The notes under the pieces were generated by a model. That model was not told the DNA's origin. It saw only the letters and a program-made list of their open reading frames with translations, and searched no databases. From contig NZ_PSYW01000005.1 in NCBI RefSeq assembly GCF_003383095.1, forward strand, positions 183,526-247,525: a stretch of 64,000 nucleotides of DNA, read 5' to 3'. Every line of letters starts with the position of its first letter. Position 1 is the first letter of the stretch. Positions 7,801 through 15,161 of the stretch are shown here, in pieces. Source of the DNA: Haloferax sp. Atlit-12N. GTDB lineage: Archaea > Halobacteriota > Halobacteria > Halobacteriales > Haloferacaceae. Position numbers and translations under genes: made by a program.

Positions 7801-8027
7801 TCCAGGAGATGCGCAAACAACTCGACCTCGACGTCGAGGCCGAAATCGACGTGTCGCTCGCGGTCGACGACGAGCGCGTCGCCGGCTTCGTCGAGGAGAA
7901 CCGCGACCTCATCGCCGAGGAGGTCCGCGCCCGCGAGTTCGACCTCGGAAGCGCCGAGGGCGAGACGGTCGAGACATGGGACGTCGAGGACGTGTCGGTG
8001 ACCATCGCGGTCACGCAACTCGACTGA
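4896..8027 (+). CDS. ileS: isoleucyl-tRNA synthetase
   Basis: Class I aminoacyl-tRNA synthetase charging tRNA-Ile, with proof-reading of Val-tRNA. From the ATG at 4896 it has 1043 residues, the usual archaeal length. The HIGH-type motif is PPYTSGQMHLGT; the KMSKS motif is DGRKMSKSVGNIV. The CP1 editing domain includes WTTTPWTIPANTF and the GLVHSAPGHGQEDF region. A metal-binding Cys set is seen in NYCPRCQTAI and GHCWRCDTDI, and an anticodon-binding domain follows. I chose 4896 because the protein core begins there and a TATA box lies about 25 bp upstream. A GTG at 4812 with a good Shine-Dalgarno adds 28 residues and may be used from the leader transcript. Expression is probably controlled by the leader at 4512-4819. 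Confidence 0.95.
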   Translation: MEDIADQYTPSDVESVVGEYWDENDAYEATKEAHADDPSFFFVDGPPYTSGQMHLGTAWNKTLKDAVIRHKRMTGHQVTDRPGYDMHGLPIEVKVEEELGFTSKRDIEEFGMEQFIQKCKEFAVRNREAMDEDFQSIGAWMDWDNPYQTLSPEYMESAWWAFSKVAENGLVEQGKRSVNYCPRCQTAIAANEVEYDEITSPSIYVKFPLKGREGNLVIWTTTPWTIPANTFVAVDGEMTYQEVRAEKDGESEVLYLAEPCVEEVLKKGRYEDYEVLSEVTGEEMVGWEYDHPLDGVVAEYADFEGAGQVYTADYVEADRTGLVHSAPGHGQEDFARGQELGLDVFVPVDDKGEFTEQGGDYAGTFVRDANPEVIEDLDELGHLLHADEHDHRYGHCWRCDTDIIFLATDQWFITVTDVKEQLLDNIEESEWHPQWARDNRFRDFVSDAPDWNVSRQRYWGIPLPIWVPQDADAEGAQEMIVVGTREELAERADQDIDPETVDLHRPSVDPITITEDGVTYERVPDVFDVWIDSSVATWGTLDFPGETDAYDELWPADLIIEAHDQTRGWFWSQLGMGTAATGESPYKEVIMHGFANDKDGRKMSKSVGNIVTPEEAIDRAGRDPLRAYLLSHDQQGVDLSFEWDGLADTQSTLNIFWNVFRFPLPYMDLDGYDPAEADLSEGELTVVDEWVLSRLQTVEAEMADAWDDYEVSTALNTLLDFITQDVSRFYVKAIRERMWDEEDSASKLGAYATLSTVLSESIRLIAPYAPYMAERMYQRLDGSETSVHMLSYPEADEDRRDEELETNMAVLRDVEEAAAHARQLGGRKLRWPVSRIVVESDDENVADAVEALSDLLAERVNTRDVQVVEVFDELVETAEPQMSVIGPEFGAEAQKIMEAVEGLSRAEVEAGVEVDGETYDLTDEMVSYRAEPPEHVSGADFEGGTVYVDTELTDDIESEGYARDVIRRIQEMRKQLDLDVEAEIDVSLAVDDERVAGFVEENRDLIAEEVRAREFDLGSAEGETVETWDVEDVSVTIAVTQLD

Positions 8028-8045
8028 GACGGCTCGCGCCACCCC

Positions 8046-8083
8046 CCGACCGCTGGTCGGCGCGTCGGTCGGCACGCCGACCG
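8046..8083. repeat. two adjacent GC-rich inverted repeats with shared half-sites
   Basis: CCGACC-GCT-GGTCGG (8046-8060) is followed by CGGTCGGC-AC-GCCGACCG (8066-8083). The four half-sites are versions of the same word, so alternative pairings are possible. They sit between ileS and dhaK. They may be the ileS terminator, an operator for dhaK, or an RNA switch. The rest of the 183-bp gap holds a T-run (8132-8136) and the dhaK start region. Confidence 0.4.
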
Positions 8084-8210
8084 ATACTCGGCCGCCGTCG
8101 ACCCCCGTGAAATGGGGGGTGATGTAACCCGATTTTTCGCAGACGACGCCGGCCTCGTCTTCCGGCTGACTAACACTTTTGACCTCATCGAACGTGATGG
8201 ACGGTGAGTC

Positions 8211-9209
8211 ATGAAGAAACTCATCAACGAACCCGGAGCGGTCGTAGACGAGATGCTCGACGGGATGGTCGCGGCGCACCCCGAACTGCGCCGACTCGAC
8301 GGCACGAACGTCCTCGTCCGCGGCGACGCGCCGGTCGAGGGGAAGGTCGCGGTCGTCTCCGGCGGCGGGTCGGGTCACGAGCCGACGCACGCGGGCTATC
8401 TCGGCGAGGGGATGCTCGACGGCGCGGCGGCGGGTGAGGTGTTCACCTCGCCGACGGCCGACCAGTTGAACGAGATGATTCAGGCCACGGACGCGGGCGA
8501 GGGCGTCCTCTGCGTCGTCAAGAACTACGAGGGCGACGTGATGAACTTCGACACCGCCGCCGAGATGGCCGCCATGGAGGGCGTCGAGGTCGAACAGGTC
8601 GTCGTCAACGACGACGTGGCCGTCGAGGACTCGCTGTACACGTCGGGCCGGCGCGGCGTCGCGGGGACCATCTTCGTCCACAAGTGCGCCGGCGCGAAGG
8701 CCGCTGCGGGCGGCGACCTCGGCGAGGTCGCGGCAGTCGCCGAGAAGGTCGTCGACAACGTGCGGACGATGGGTATGGCGCTCACCTCCTGTGTCACCCC
8801 GGAGAAGGGCGAACCGACGTTCGACCTCGGCGAGGACGAAATCGAACTCGGCATCGGCATCCACGGCGAGCCGGGCACCGAGCGCGCCGACGTCATGAGC
8901 GCCGACGAGATAACCGAACACCTGACCGAGAACGTCCTCGACGACCTCGAACTCGACGAGGGCGAGGAGGTCGTGACGATGGTCAACGGCATGGGCGGCA
9001 CGCCGCTGTCCGAGCTGTACATCGTCAACCGCAAGCTCCAGTCCATCCTCGGCGACCGCGGCATCGAGACGTGGGACGCGTGGGTCGGCGACTACATGAC
9101 CTCGCTCGACATGATGGGCTGTTCGGTCTCCGTGCTCCGCGTCGACGACGAACTGAAGGAACTGCTCGGCGCGCCCGCGGAGACGCCCGGCCTGACCGTC
9201 ACCGAGTAA
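8211..9209 (+). CDS. dhaK: PTS-dependent dihydroxyacetone kinase, substrate-binding subunit DhaK
   Basis: A 332-residue DhaK. It carries VVSGGGSGHEPTHAGYLG near residue 48 (GSGHEP motif) and IGIHGEPGTER, in which His218 is the residue that binds dihydroxyacetone covalently as a hemiaminal. DhaK presents the ketone to ADP-loaded DhaL for phosphorylation to dihydroxyacetone phosphate. Together with DhaL and DhaM it forms the PEP-dependent form of the kinase, rare in archaea but known in haloarchaea, where dihydroxyacetone is an abundant environmental overflow product. A GGTGAG motif precedes the ATG. Confidence 0.95.
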   Translation: MKKLINEPGAVVDEMLDGMVAAHPELRRLDGTNVLVRGDAPVEGKVAVVSGGGSGHEPTHAGYLGEGMLDGAAAGEVFTSPTADQLNEMIQATDAGEGVLCVVKNYEGDVMNFDTAAEMAAMEGVEVEQVVVNDDVAVEDSLYTSGRRGVAGTIFVHKCAGAKAAAGGDLGEVAAVAEKVVDNVRTMGMALTSCVTPEKGEPTFDLGEDEIELGIGIHGEPGTERADVMSADEITEHLTENVLDDLELDEGEEVVTMVNGMGGTPLSELYIVNRKLQSILGDRGIETWDAWVGDYMTSLDMMGCSVSVLRVDDELKELLGAPAETPGLTVTE

Positions 9210-9278
9210 GCGGCGACGCCCACCGAGCGCTCTCGGGGTCGACTCCCGACACGTCCACCGATTTTTCGCGGCAGAACA

Positions 9279-9302
9279 GTCCCGCGGGACAAGGGATTAA
9301 CG
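9279..9302 (+). promoter_or_regulatory. perfect palindrome plus TATA-like box before dhaL
   Basis: GTCCCGCGGGAC (9279-9290) is a perfect 12-nt palindrome, followed by GGGATTAAC (about 9294-9302), some 26 bp before the dhaL ATG. It suggests that dhaLM also has its own promoter, with a possible operator at the BRE position. Alternatively the palindrome is an RNA hairpin in a dhaKLM transcript. Confidence 0.35.
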
Positions 9303-9323
9303 ACAGGCCGACGAAGGACAGCC

Positions 9324-10022
9324 ATGGCTGACGCAGAGACACAACGCGAAGCGGTGCTGGACGCGCTCGACAACGTCGCCGAGCGCCTCGCCGAGGAGAA
9401 GGAGTACCTCACGGACCTCGACTCCGCCATCGGCGACGCCGACCACGGCGCGAACATGGAACGCGGCTTCGGCAAGGCCGCCGAAAAGCGCGAGGAGTTC
9501 GCCGAGATGGAGCCGAACGAGGTCGTCAAGAACGTCGGGACGACGCTCATCTCGAACGTCGGCGGGGCCTCCGGGCCCCTCTACGGCGGCTCTATCATGT
9601 TCGCCAGTCAGGAACTCGAAGACGGCATCACCGCCGAGACTTCGGTGGCGTTCGCCGAGGCGTACCTCGACAAGGTCAAGGACCGCGGCGGCGCGCAGGT
9701 CGGCGCGAAGACGATGGTCGACGCGCTCGTCCCCGCCGTCCACACCTACAAGAAGTCCATCGAGCAGGACGACCTCCCGCCGCTCGAAGCCCTCGCCAAG
9801 GCCGTCGACGCGGCCGAGCGCGGCGTCGCCTTCACGGTCCCCATCAAGGCGATGAAGGGCCGCGCGTCGTTCCTCGACTGGCGTTCTGTCGGCCATCAGG
9901 ACCCCGGCGCGACGAGCACGCTGTTCATCCTCGAAGAGCTACTGGAGACCGCCGAGGAGTACCTCGACGGCGAGGTCGACCGCGACGCCCGGGCCGAAGA
10001 CGCCGTCGGGAGGGACGAATGA
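9324..10022 (+). CDS. dhaL: dihydroxyacetone kinase, ADP-binding subunit DhaL
   Basis: A 232-residue all-helical DhaL. The Mg-nucleotide site is marked by LDSAIGDADHGANMERGF (GDxDHG motif, near residue 37), NVGGASGPLYGGSIMFAS near residue 75 and the late RSVGHQDPGATS block. DhaL keeps a bound nucleotide that is re-phosphorylated by DhaM and passes the phosphate to dihydroxyacetone on DhaK. The gene lies 114 bp after dhaK and overlaps dhaM by four bases (ATGA), implying coupled translation. Confidence 0.94.
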   Translation: MADAETQREAVLDALDNVAERLAEEKEYLTDLDSAIGDADHGANMERGFGKAAEKREEFAEMEPNEVVKNVGTTLISNVGGASGPLYGGSIMFASQELEDGITAETSVAFAEAYLDKVKDRGGAQVGAKTMVDALVPAVHTYKKSIEQDDLPPLEALAKAVDAAERGVAFTVPIKAMKGRASFLDWRSVGHQDPGATSTLFILEELLETAEEYLDGEVDRDARAEDAVGRDE

Positions 10023-10405
10023 TCGGCCTCGTCGTCGTCTCGCACAGCGCGAAGGCGGCCGAGGGAATCGCTGAGGTCGCCGCACAGATGGGCGGCGGCA
10101 ACGCCCGCATCGTCCCCGCCGGTGGGGACGAAGACGGCATCGGAACCTCGCCGGACCGCATTCGCGAGGGCATCGAGGAGGCGGACGACGGCGACGGTGT
10201 CGTCGTCCTCGTCGACCTCGGCAGCGCCGTGATGAACGCGGAACTCGCCATCGAGATGGCGATGGACTCCGAGGCCGTCATCGCGGACGCGCCGATTCTG
10301 GAGGGGACGCTCAACGCGGCCGTCGAGACGACGAGCAAGAAGGCGACGCTCGATTCGGTCGTCGAGCGCGCCGAGGACGCCCGCGACTACCGGAAACTGA
10401 ACTGA
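10019..10405 (+). CDS. dhaM: dihydroxyacetone kinase phosphotransfer subunit DhaM (EIIA-Man-like)
   Basis: A 128-residue protein with a single mannose-type EIIA domain, MIGLVVVSHSAKAAEGIAEV. His9 in the VSHS motif is the phosphorylated residue. DhaM accepts phosphate from HPr and hands it to DhaL-ADP. Unlike E. coli DhaM it has no fused HPr and EI-like domains, so it depends on separate HPr and PtsI. Both are in this window: an HPr gene directly downstream on the other strand, and ptsH1/ptsI at 56-58 kb. Confidence 0.93.
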   Translation: MIGLVVVSHSAKAAEGIAEVAAQMGGGNARIVPAGGDEDGIGTSPDRIREGIEEADDGDGVVVLVDLGSAVMNAELAIEMAMDSEAVIADAPILEGTLNAAVETTSKKATLDSVVERAEDARDYRKLN

Positions 10406-10457
10406 GCCGGCCGGGGACGACCCGGTTTCCGCGCCACCGACCCAACCGGAAAAGAGA

Positions 10458-10510
10458 CCGCCGCGCGACGTGGCGGCCCGCAGTCCCGTTCCGCTTTGTT
10501 CTGTTTCGTG
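10458..10510 (+). terminator. hairpin and T-rich stretch between dhaM and the HPr gene
   Basis: CCGCC (10458-10462) can pair with GGCGG (10472-10476). A T-rich run including CTTTGTTCTGTTT follows just before the convergent HPr stop codon at 10511. It is a plausible end for the dhaKLM mRNA. Confidence 0.35.
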
Positions 10511-10786
10511 TTATTCTTCGTCGCCGTCTTCGGGCGTCGAGAGCACTGCTTCGAGCGCGTCGAGCGCGGCCTCCGCGTCGTCGCCCTCGGCGACGAGGCG
10601 AATCTCCTCGCCGTGGCCGACGCCGAGGCCGGTGACGGCGAGCATGCTGGCGGCGGGGACGAGGTCGTCCTCGTCGGCACGGCCGAGTTGGATGTCGGCG
10701 TCGAAGGAGTTCGCGGTCTCGACGAACTGGGAGGCGGGACGAGCGTGCAGGCCGTCTTTCGGGACGACGGCGACGATGCGTTCCAT
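10511..10786 (-). CDS. ptsH2: HPr phosphocarrier protein (second copy)
   Basis: A 91-residue HPr. KDGLHARPASQFVETAN contains the active His14 followed by ARPAS; the region ASMLAVTGLGVGHGEE is where bacterial HPr has Ser46. It shuttles phosphate from PtsI to EIIA-type domains. It is nearly identical along its length to the HPr gene at 56292-56561, so it is a paralogue. Position opposite dhaM suggests that it serves DhaM, while the other serves fructose uptake (inference). A TATA-like GCGATAACG lies about 28 bp upstream, so the mRNA is probably leaderless. Confidence 0.93.
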   Translation of the reverse strand: MERIVAVVPKDGLHARPASQFVETANSFDADIQLGRADEDDLVPAASMLAVTGLGVGHGEEIRLVAEGDDAEAALDALEAVLSTPEDGDEE

Positions 10787-10886
10787 ACGTCGGGTATCGA
10801 CTGCGGAGCGTTATCGCTACCGGTTGCGGAACGCGGCGCAGAAAAAATCGCGAACGACGTGTGCGGGGCCGGGGGCGTCCGGGCGG

Positions 10887-11951
10887 TTAGAGCCCGAGGT
10901 ACGCCGAGTTGGGGATAGCCCCGAGCAGGAACAGCACGCCGATGAGCAGCGAGTAGATGGTAATCGACATCGCCGGCGGGTCCACGTGGGTCCCGGAGTG
11001 CGCGTAGGCGATGCGCTGGGTGACTTCACCGAGAAGCGCCCCGATGAGTCCACCGAACGCGGCGGCGACGATGATGAGCGGTTCGCTCCCGCCGACCATC
11101 GGCGCGGCGACGGCTCCGAACGCCGACCCACCGAGGGTGATGTGGTGGGTGACGGGTATCTTCTCGACGCCGAGGTTCAAGAACAGCAGGCTGGCCGCGG
11201 AGATACCGTAGGCGAGGAAGAAGCTCTCCGTGATGAGCCACGTCCAGCCGCCGAGGATACCGGCTCCGAGGCCGATGACCACGATGTTGACCCACTTGTA
11301 CTGGTGGGGAAGCCACGGTTCGGTTGCGGGGCGGCCGCTGCCGTCGCCGCGCATCGTTCCCTTCTCGAACGGCGACATGTCGAGGAGGCCGCTACCGGCG
11401 GGCGAGCCGATGAGCGGGTAGCCGAAGGCGATGCGCGCGATGAACGCCGTCGTCATGACGGACAGGGCGACGCTGTCGAGCGGGAGGCCGATGCCGCCCG
11501 CGACGCGGGAGATGAGGAGCCCGAGGACGCCGAACAGACCACCGACGGCGAGGATGTCGGGCTGGGTGCCGAAGGCGTACGTGATGTCCTTACCGAAGTG
11601 GTAGCCGCCTTCGCTGGGGTTCATGTCGGCGTACCGCTTGCCTGCGTAGGCGCTGGCGGCGACACCGCCGGCGAAGGCGATGTGCGGGCCGACGAAGGGG
11701 CCGAACCCGATACTGCCGGTGATGCCCGTGCCGAGTTCGCCAGCGGTGACGAGGTCGGCACCTTCCAACTGTCGGATGACGACGCCCGCCGTCTCGCCGA
11801 GCAGCACGACGAAGCCGGTGAAGATGAACGACGGCAGCGCGCCGATGGCCGCACCGAACATCCCGCCCGCGAACGCCGCGAGCAGGAGGACGACGAACCG
11901 CTCGGCGCTGACGCCGATGACCGGAATCTGGAGTGCGAATGCTTCGAACAC
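10887..11951 (-). CDS. polytopic membrane protein paired with glpK; candidate glycerol transport protein
   Basis: A 354-residue protein with roughly eight to ten hydrophobic segments, Gly/Ala rich, with motifs such as GSIGFGPFVGPHIAFAGG and VTHHITLGGSAFGAVAAP. It starts 3 bp after glpK stops, in the same direction. Position and the absence of an aquaglyceroporin suggest a role in glycerol uptake or its regulation. It shows no NPA motifs and is not a MIP-family channel, so calling it GlpF would rest on context only. I recognise it as a haloarchaeal protein of an uncharacterised family. Confidence 0.75.
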   Translation of the reverse strand: MFEAFALQIPVIGVSAERFVVLLLAAFAGGMFGAAIGALPSFIFTGFVVLLGETAGVVIRQLEGADLVTAGELGTGITGSIGFGPFVGPHIAFAGGVAASAYAGKRYADMNPSEGGYHFGKDITYAFGTQPDILAVGGLFGVLGLLISRVAGGIGLPLDSVALSVMTTAFIARIAFGYPLIGSPAGSGLLDMSPFEKGTMRGDGSGRPATEPWLPHQYKWVNIVVIGLGAGILGGWTWLITESFFLAYGISAASLLFLNLGVEKIPVTHHITLGGSAFGAVAAPMVGGSEPLIIVAAAFGGLIGALLGEVTQRIAYAHSGTHVDPPAMSITIYSLLIGVLFLLGAIPNSAYLGL

Positions 11952-11954
11952 GAG

Positions 11955-13487
11955 TTACTCCTCCCGTGCCCAGTCGAGCGAGCGGTCGACGGCCTCTTTC
12001 CAGCGGCCGTAGCGCGCTTCGACGTTCTGTGGGTCTTTCGGGGCGAACTCGCGGTCGACCTGCCAGTTCTCGCGGAGTTCGTCGAGCGTCTCCCAGTAGC
12101 CGACGGCGAGGCCGGCGGCGTAGGCCGCGCCCAGCGCGGTCGTCTCGTCGACCTGCGGGCGGACGATTTCCGTGTCGAGGATGTTCGACTGGAGCTGACA
12201 GAGGAAGTTGTTCTTGACCGCGCCGCCGTCGACACGGAGACTGGAGAGGTCGATGTCGCTGTCGGACTCCATCGCCTCGGCCACGTCGCGCGTCTGGAAC
12301 GCGATGGATTCGAGCGTCGCGCGGACGATGTGCTCGCGGCGGGTGCCGCGGGTCATGCCGACGATGGTGCCGCGAGCGCGCTGGTCCCAGTGGGGCGCAC
12401 CGAGGCCCGTGAACGCCGGGACGAAGTAGACGCCGTCGGTGGACTCGACCGACCGAGCGAGCTTCTCGGACTCACCGGCGTTGTCGATGAGTGTCATGTC
12501 TTCGAGCCACTCGATTGCCGCGCCCGTGATGAAGATGGAGCCTTCGAGGGCGTACTGGACCGGCTCACCGGAGCGCTGGAAGCCGACGGTGGTGAGGAGG
12601 CCGTGTTCGGACATGACCGCCTCCTCGCCGGTGTTCATCAGCATGAACGAGCCGGTACCGTAGGTGTTCTTCGCGTCGCCGGCGTCGAAACAGGTCTGGC
12701 CGAACAGCGCGGCCTGCTGGTCGCCGAGCGCGCCGGCGACGGGGACTTCCGCGCCGAGGAAGCCGTCCGCGTCGGTCTCGCCGTAGTGGTCGTCGTCGGA
12801 CGACGGGCGGACCTCGGGGAGGAGTTCGCGGGGGACGTTGAACTCGTCGAGGAGTTCGTCGTCCCACTCCATGTCGTGGATGTTGAACAGCATCGTCCGC
12901 GACGCGTTCGTCACGTCCGTGATGTGGTTCCCCGTCAGGTTGTAGATGAGCCACGTGTCGATGGTCCCGAAGGCGAGTTCGCCGTCGGCTGCGCGGTCTC
13001 GGATATCCTCGGGTCGGGAGCGCTGGAGCTTGATGGGGTCGGAGTTGTCCAGCAGCCACTCGGCTTTCGTCGCGGAGAAGTACGCGTCGGGTTCGAGACC
13101 CGTCTTGGCGCGCACGTCGTCGGTCTTGCCGTCCGCTTCGAGCGTCTCGATGCGGTCGGTCGTCCGACGGTCCTGCCAGACGATAGCGTTGTGAATCGGC
13201 TGTCCGGTCTCACGGTCCCAGATGAGCGTCGTCTCGCGCTGGTTCGTGATACCGATGGCTTCCAACTGCTCGGCGTCGAGTCCGGCGCTCGAAAGCGCCG
13301 CGTCGATGACCTTCTTCGTGTTGTCCCAAATCTCGTTTGCGTCGTGTTCGACCCAACCGGGCTCTGGGTAGATCTGTTCGTGCTTTTCGTAGGCGTTGGC
13401 GACCACCTTGCCGTCGTGGTCGAACACCATGAACCGCGTGCCTGTGGTACCCTGGTCGATGGCACCGACGTAAGTTTCTCCTGACAT
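11955..13487 (-). CDS. glpK: glycerol kinase
   Basis: A 510-residue FGGY-family kinase converting glycerol and ATP to glycerol-3-phosphate, the first step of glycerol use in haloarchaea. It begins with the phosphate-1 loop YVGAIDQGTTGTRFMVFDHDG. It contains GITNQRETTLIWDRETG, WQDRRT, the FGTIDTWLIYNLTG signature near residue 170 and the late RVDGGAVKNNFLCQ-like FGGY signature. Length matches bacterial GlpK. It heads a two-gene unit with the membrane protein downstream. It faces the same way as glpABC but is separated from it by 363 bp with its own promoter. Confidence 0.96.
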   Translation of the reverse strand: MSGETYVGAIDQGTTGTRFMVFDHDGKVVANAYEKHEQIYPEPGWVEHDANEIWDNTKKVIDAALSSAGLDAEQLEAIGITNQRETTLIWDRETGQPIHNAIVWQDRRTTDRIETLEADGKTDDVRAKTGLEPDAYFSATKAEWLLDNSDPIKLQRSRPEDIRDRAADGELAFGTIDTWLIYNLTGNHITDVTNASRTMLFNIHDMEWDDELLDEFNVPRELLPEVRPSSDDDHYGETDADGFLGAEVPVAGALGDQQAALFGQTCFDAGDAKNTYGTGSFMLMNTGEEAVMSEHGLLTTVGFQRSGEPVQYALEGSIFITGAAIEWLEDMTLIDNAGESEKLARSVESTDGVYFVPAFTGLGAPHWDQRARGTIVGMTRGTRREHIVRATLESIAFQTRDVAEAMESDSDIDLSSLRVDGGAVKNNFLCQLQSNILDTEIVRPQVDETTALGAAYAAGLAVGYWETLDELRENWQVDREFAPKDPQNVEARYGRWKEAVDRSLDWAREE

Positions 13488-13850
13488 TTCTAACCAACCT
13501 CGATACGAACTCTCGGTGTGAGAGTCCTACCACTACAAACGTGTACAAATTATATGATAAATGTTTCTTTACTACTGCCTTGTATATCGCAGCGAATAAA
13601 ATCGTCTTAGGGGACTTCTAAACACCGAATACGGTATCTATTATTTCACACGGGCACTTTTTCGGCACTTTTAATCAAGGACAGATTCTGTCGGATAGAA
13701 CGTCCCGCTCGGTCCGATAGCGGCAAAATACCGCGGTTAATGAGCAACAATCACCGGAAAGTTGCCGTCGAATCGGCGCGCGCGCCGAGCGCGACGCCGT
13801 TTGAGTAGTCCGGCGCTCGAACGGACTCGTCCGTCAGCCGTGCGCGCGTG
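13488..13850. promoter_or_regulatory. AT-rich glpK promoter region
   Basis: This 363-bp gap separates glpC from glpK. On the minus strand a TATA-like ATCATATAATTT lies near 13546-13557. ACTCTC-GGTGT-GAGAGT (13509-13525) is an inverted repeat between that box and the ATG, at or just after the expected transcription start, and is a candidate operator. The part 13560-13740 is unusually AT-rich for this genome and holds no ORF. I see nothing else recognisable. Confidence 0.45.
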
Positions 13851-15161
13851 TCAGACCAGCGCCTCTTCGAGGAGCTGGAGCGGGTGTTTGATGTCGTACC
13901 CAGTGCCGTGTTCCATCTGCATCGAGCAGGTGGGACACTCGGTCATGCCGACGTTCCCTTGGGCGTGCTCCATGTGGTCGAACATGTCCGCGCCGATCTG
14001 CATCGACTTGTCGTACTTCTCTTCCTTCCAGCCGTAGGTACCGGAGATACCGGAACAGGAGTCGCCCACGTCTTCGATTTCGACGCCGTCGAGCTGGCGG
14101 AACAGTTCGACCGCCTGCCGGTCGAGGCCCTGATTGCGGCCGTGGCACGGCGCGTGGTACGCGAACGATTGGTCCTCGACCGAGGCCTCGCGAACCGCAC
14201 TTTCGAGGTCCTCGTGGATGCGGAGGTACTCCAGCGCCTCGTAGGTGTGCGCCGAGAGGTCCTCGATGCCGTCGATGTCGAACAGTTCGGGGTACTCCTG
14301 ACGGAGCGACATCGAACAGGAAGTACACGACGCGATGATGTCGTAGCCCTCGGGGATGAGCCCCGCGAAGTTCTCGACGTTGATGCCGGCGGCGCGCTTT
14401 GCGTCGTCGAGCATGCCGTTCGCGAACATCGGCGTCCCCGAACAGCGCTGTTTGGGGACGACGACCTCGTAGCCGAACGACTCGAAGAGGCGGACCATCG
14501 CCTTGCCCACCTCGGGCGTGTTGTAGTTGGAGTAACAGCCGTGGAAGTAGGCGACGCGCTTTTCCTCGGAGCGGACCTGCGGGCCGCCGCGTTCGTTCCA
14601 CCACTCGCGGAACGTCTGGGTGGCGAACTCGGGGAAGTCGCGCTCGGCCGTGATGCCGAGCACCTTCTCGTTTATCCGCTGGACGACCGAGTTGCCCATG
14701 ACGGCGTTCGCCAGCCGCGGGAACATGCTCCCCAACTGGGCGAGCGTGCCGTAGTTGGCGAGGATACGGTTGCGGATGTACTCCCGCGAGAGCTTGTCCA
14801 TCTGTTCGTCGACGTACTCGCCGCGGGCCGTGTTGTGCATCTGGCTGAGCGGGACGCCCGACGGACAGGCGTCGTCACAGCGCATGCAGTTCGAACACGA
14901 CATGATTGAGTCGTCGACGGCCTCGTCTTCCTTGCGCTTGAGCCGCCACTGCTCCGGCCCCTGGAACTTCGGCCCGGGGAACTCGTCGTCGACTTCCGCG
15001 ACCGGGCAGGACACGTCGCAGGCGGTACACTTGTAACAGTTGTCCGCGCCGGGACGGAGGTCCATATCGGTGCTGTCGGGGAACACCTCGACGGCCTCGA
15101 AGTCGTCTGTCTGTGCGTCGGGGGTCAAAGTCGGGTTGCCTGGGGATTCTGCGTCACTCAT
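13851..15161 (-). CDS. glpC: glycerol-3-phosphate dehydrogenase, iron-sulfur subunit GlpC
   Basis: A 436-residue protein with two N-terminal [4Fe-4S] ferredoxin motifs (CYKCTACDVSCPVAEVD and CSNCMRCDDACPSGVP) and two C-terminal CCG domains (HGCYSNYNTPEVGKAM and HAPCHGRNQGLDRQ, with GDSCSGISGTYG). GlpC tethers the GlpAB dimer to the membrane and passes electrons to quinone. Its start overlaps the glpB stop by four bases, so the glpABC operon is translationally coupled. Length is normal for the family. Confidence 0.94.
   Translation of the reverse strand: MSDAESPGNPTLTPDAQTDDFEAVEVFPDSTDMDLRPGADNCYKCTACDVSCPVAEVDDEFPGPKFQGPEQWRLKRKEDEAVDDSIMSCSNCMRCDDACPSGVPLSQMHNTARGEYVDEQMDKLSREYIRNRILANYGTLAQLGSMFPRLANAVMGNSVVQRINEKVLGITAERDFPEFATQTFREWWNERGGPQVRSEEKRVAYFHGCYSNYNTPEVGKAMVRLFESFGYEVVVPKQRCSGTPMFANGMLDDAKRAAGINVENFAGLIPEGYDIIASCTSCSMSLRQEYPELFDIDGIEDLSAHTYEALEYLRIHEDLESAVREASVEDQSFAYHAPCHGRNQGLDRQAVELFRQLDGVEIEDVGDSCSGISGTYGWKEEKYDKSMQIGADMFDHMEHAQGNVGMTECPTCSMQMEHGTGYDIKHPLQLLEEALV

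Noticed and set aside
5919..8921. 1000-codon minus-strand open frame opposite ileS and dhaK
   Set aside because: Shadow frame; crosses two genes with clear catalytic motifs and has no start or promoter signal.
10887..11951. Calling the glpK partner an aquaglyceroporin (GlpF)
   Set aside because: No NPA motifs and too many helices; the link to glycerol is from position only.
10470..13484. 1000-codon plus-strand open frame opposite the HPr gene, the membrane protein and glpK
   Set aside because: Shadow frame of three genuine minus-strand genes; low-complexity product.
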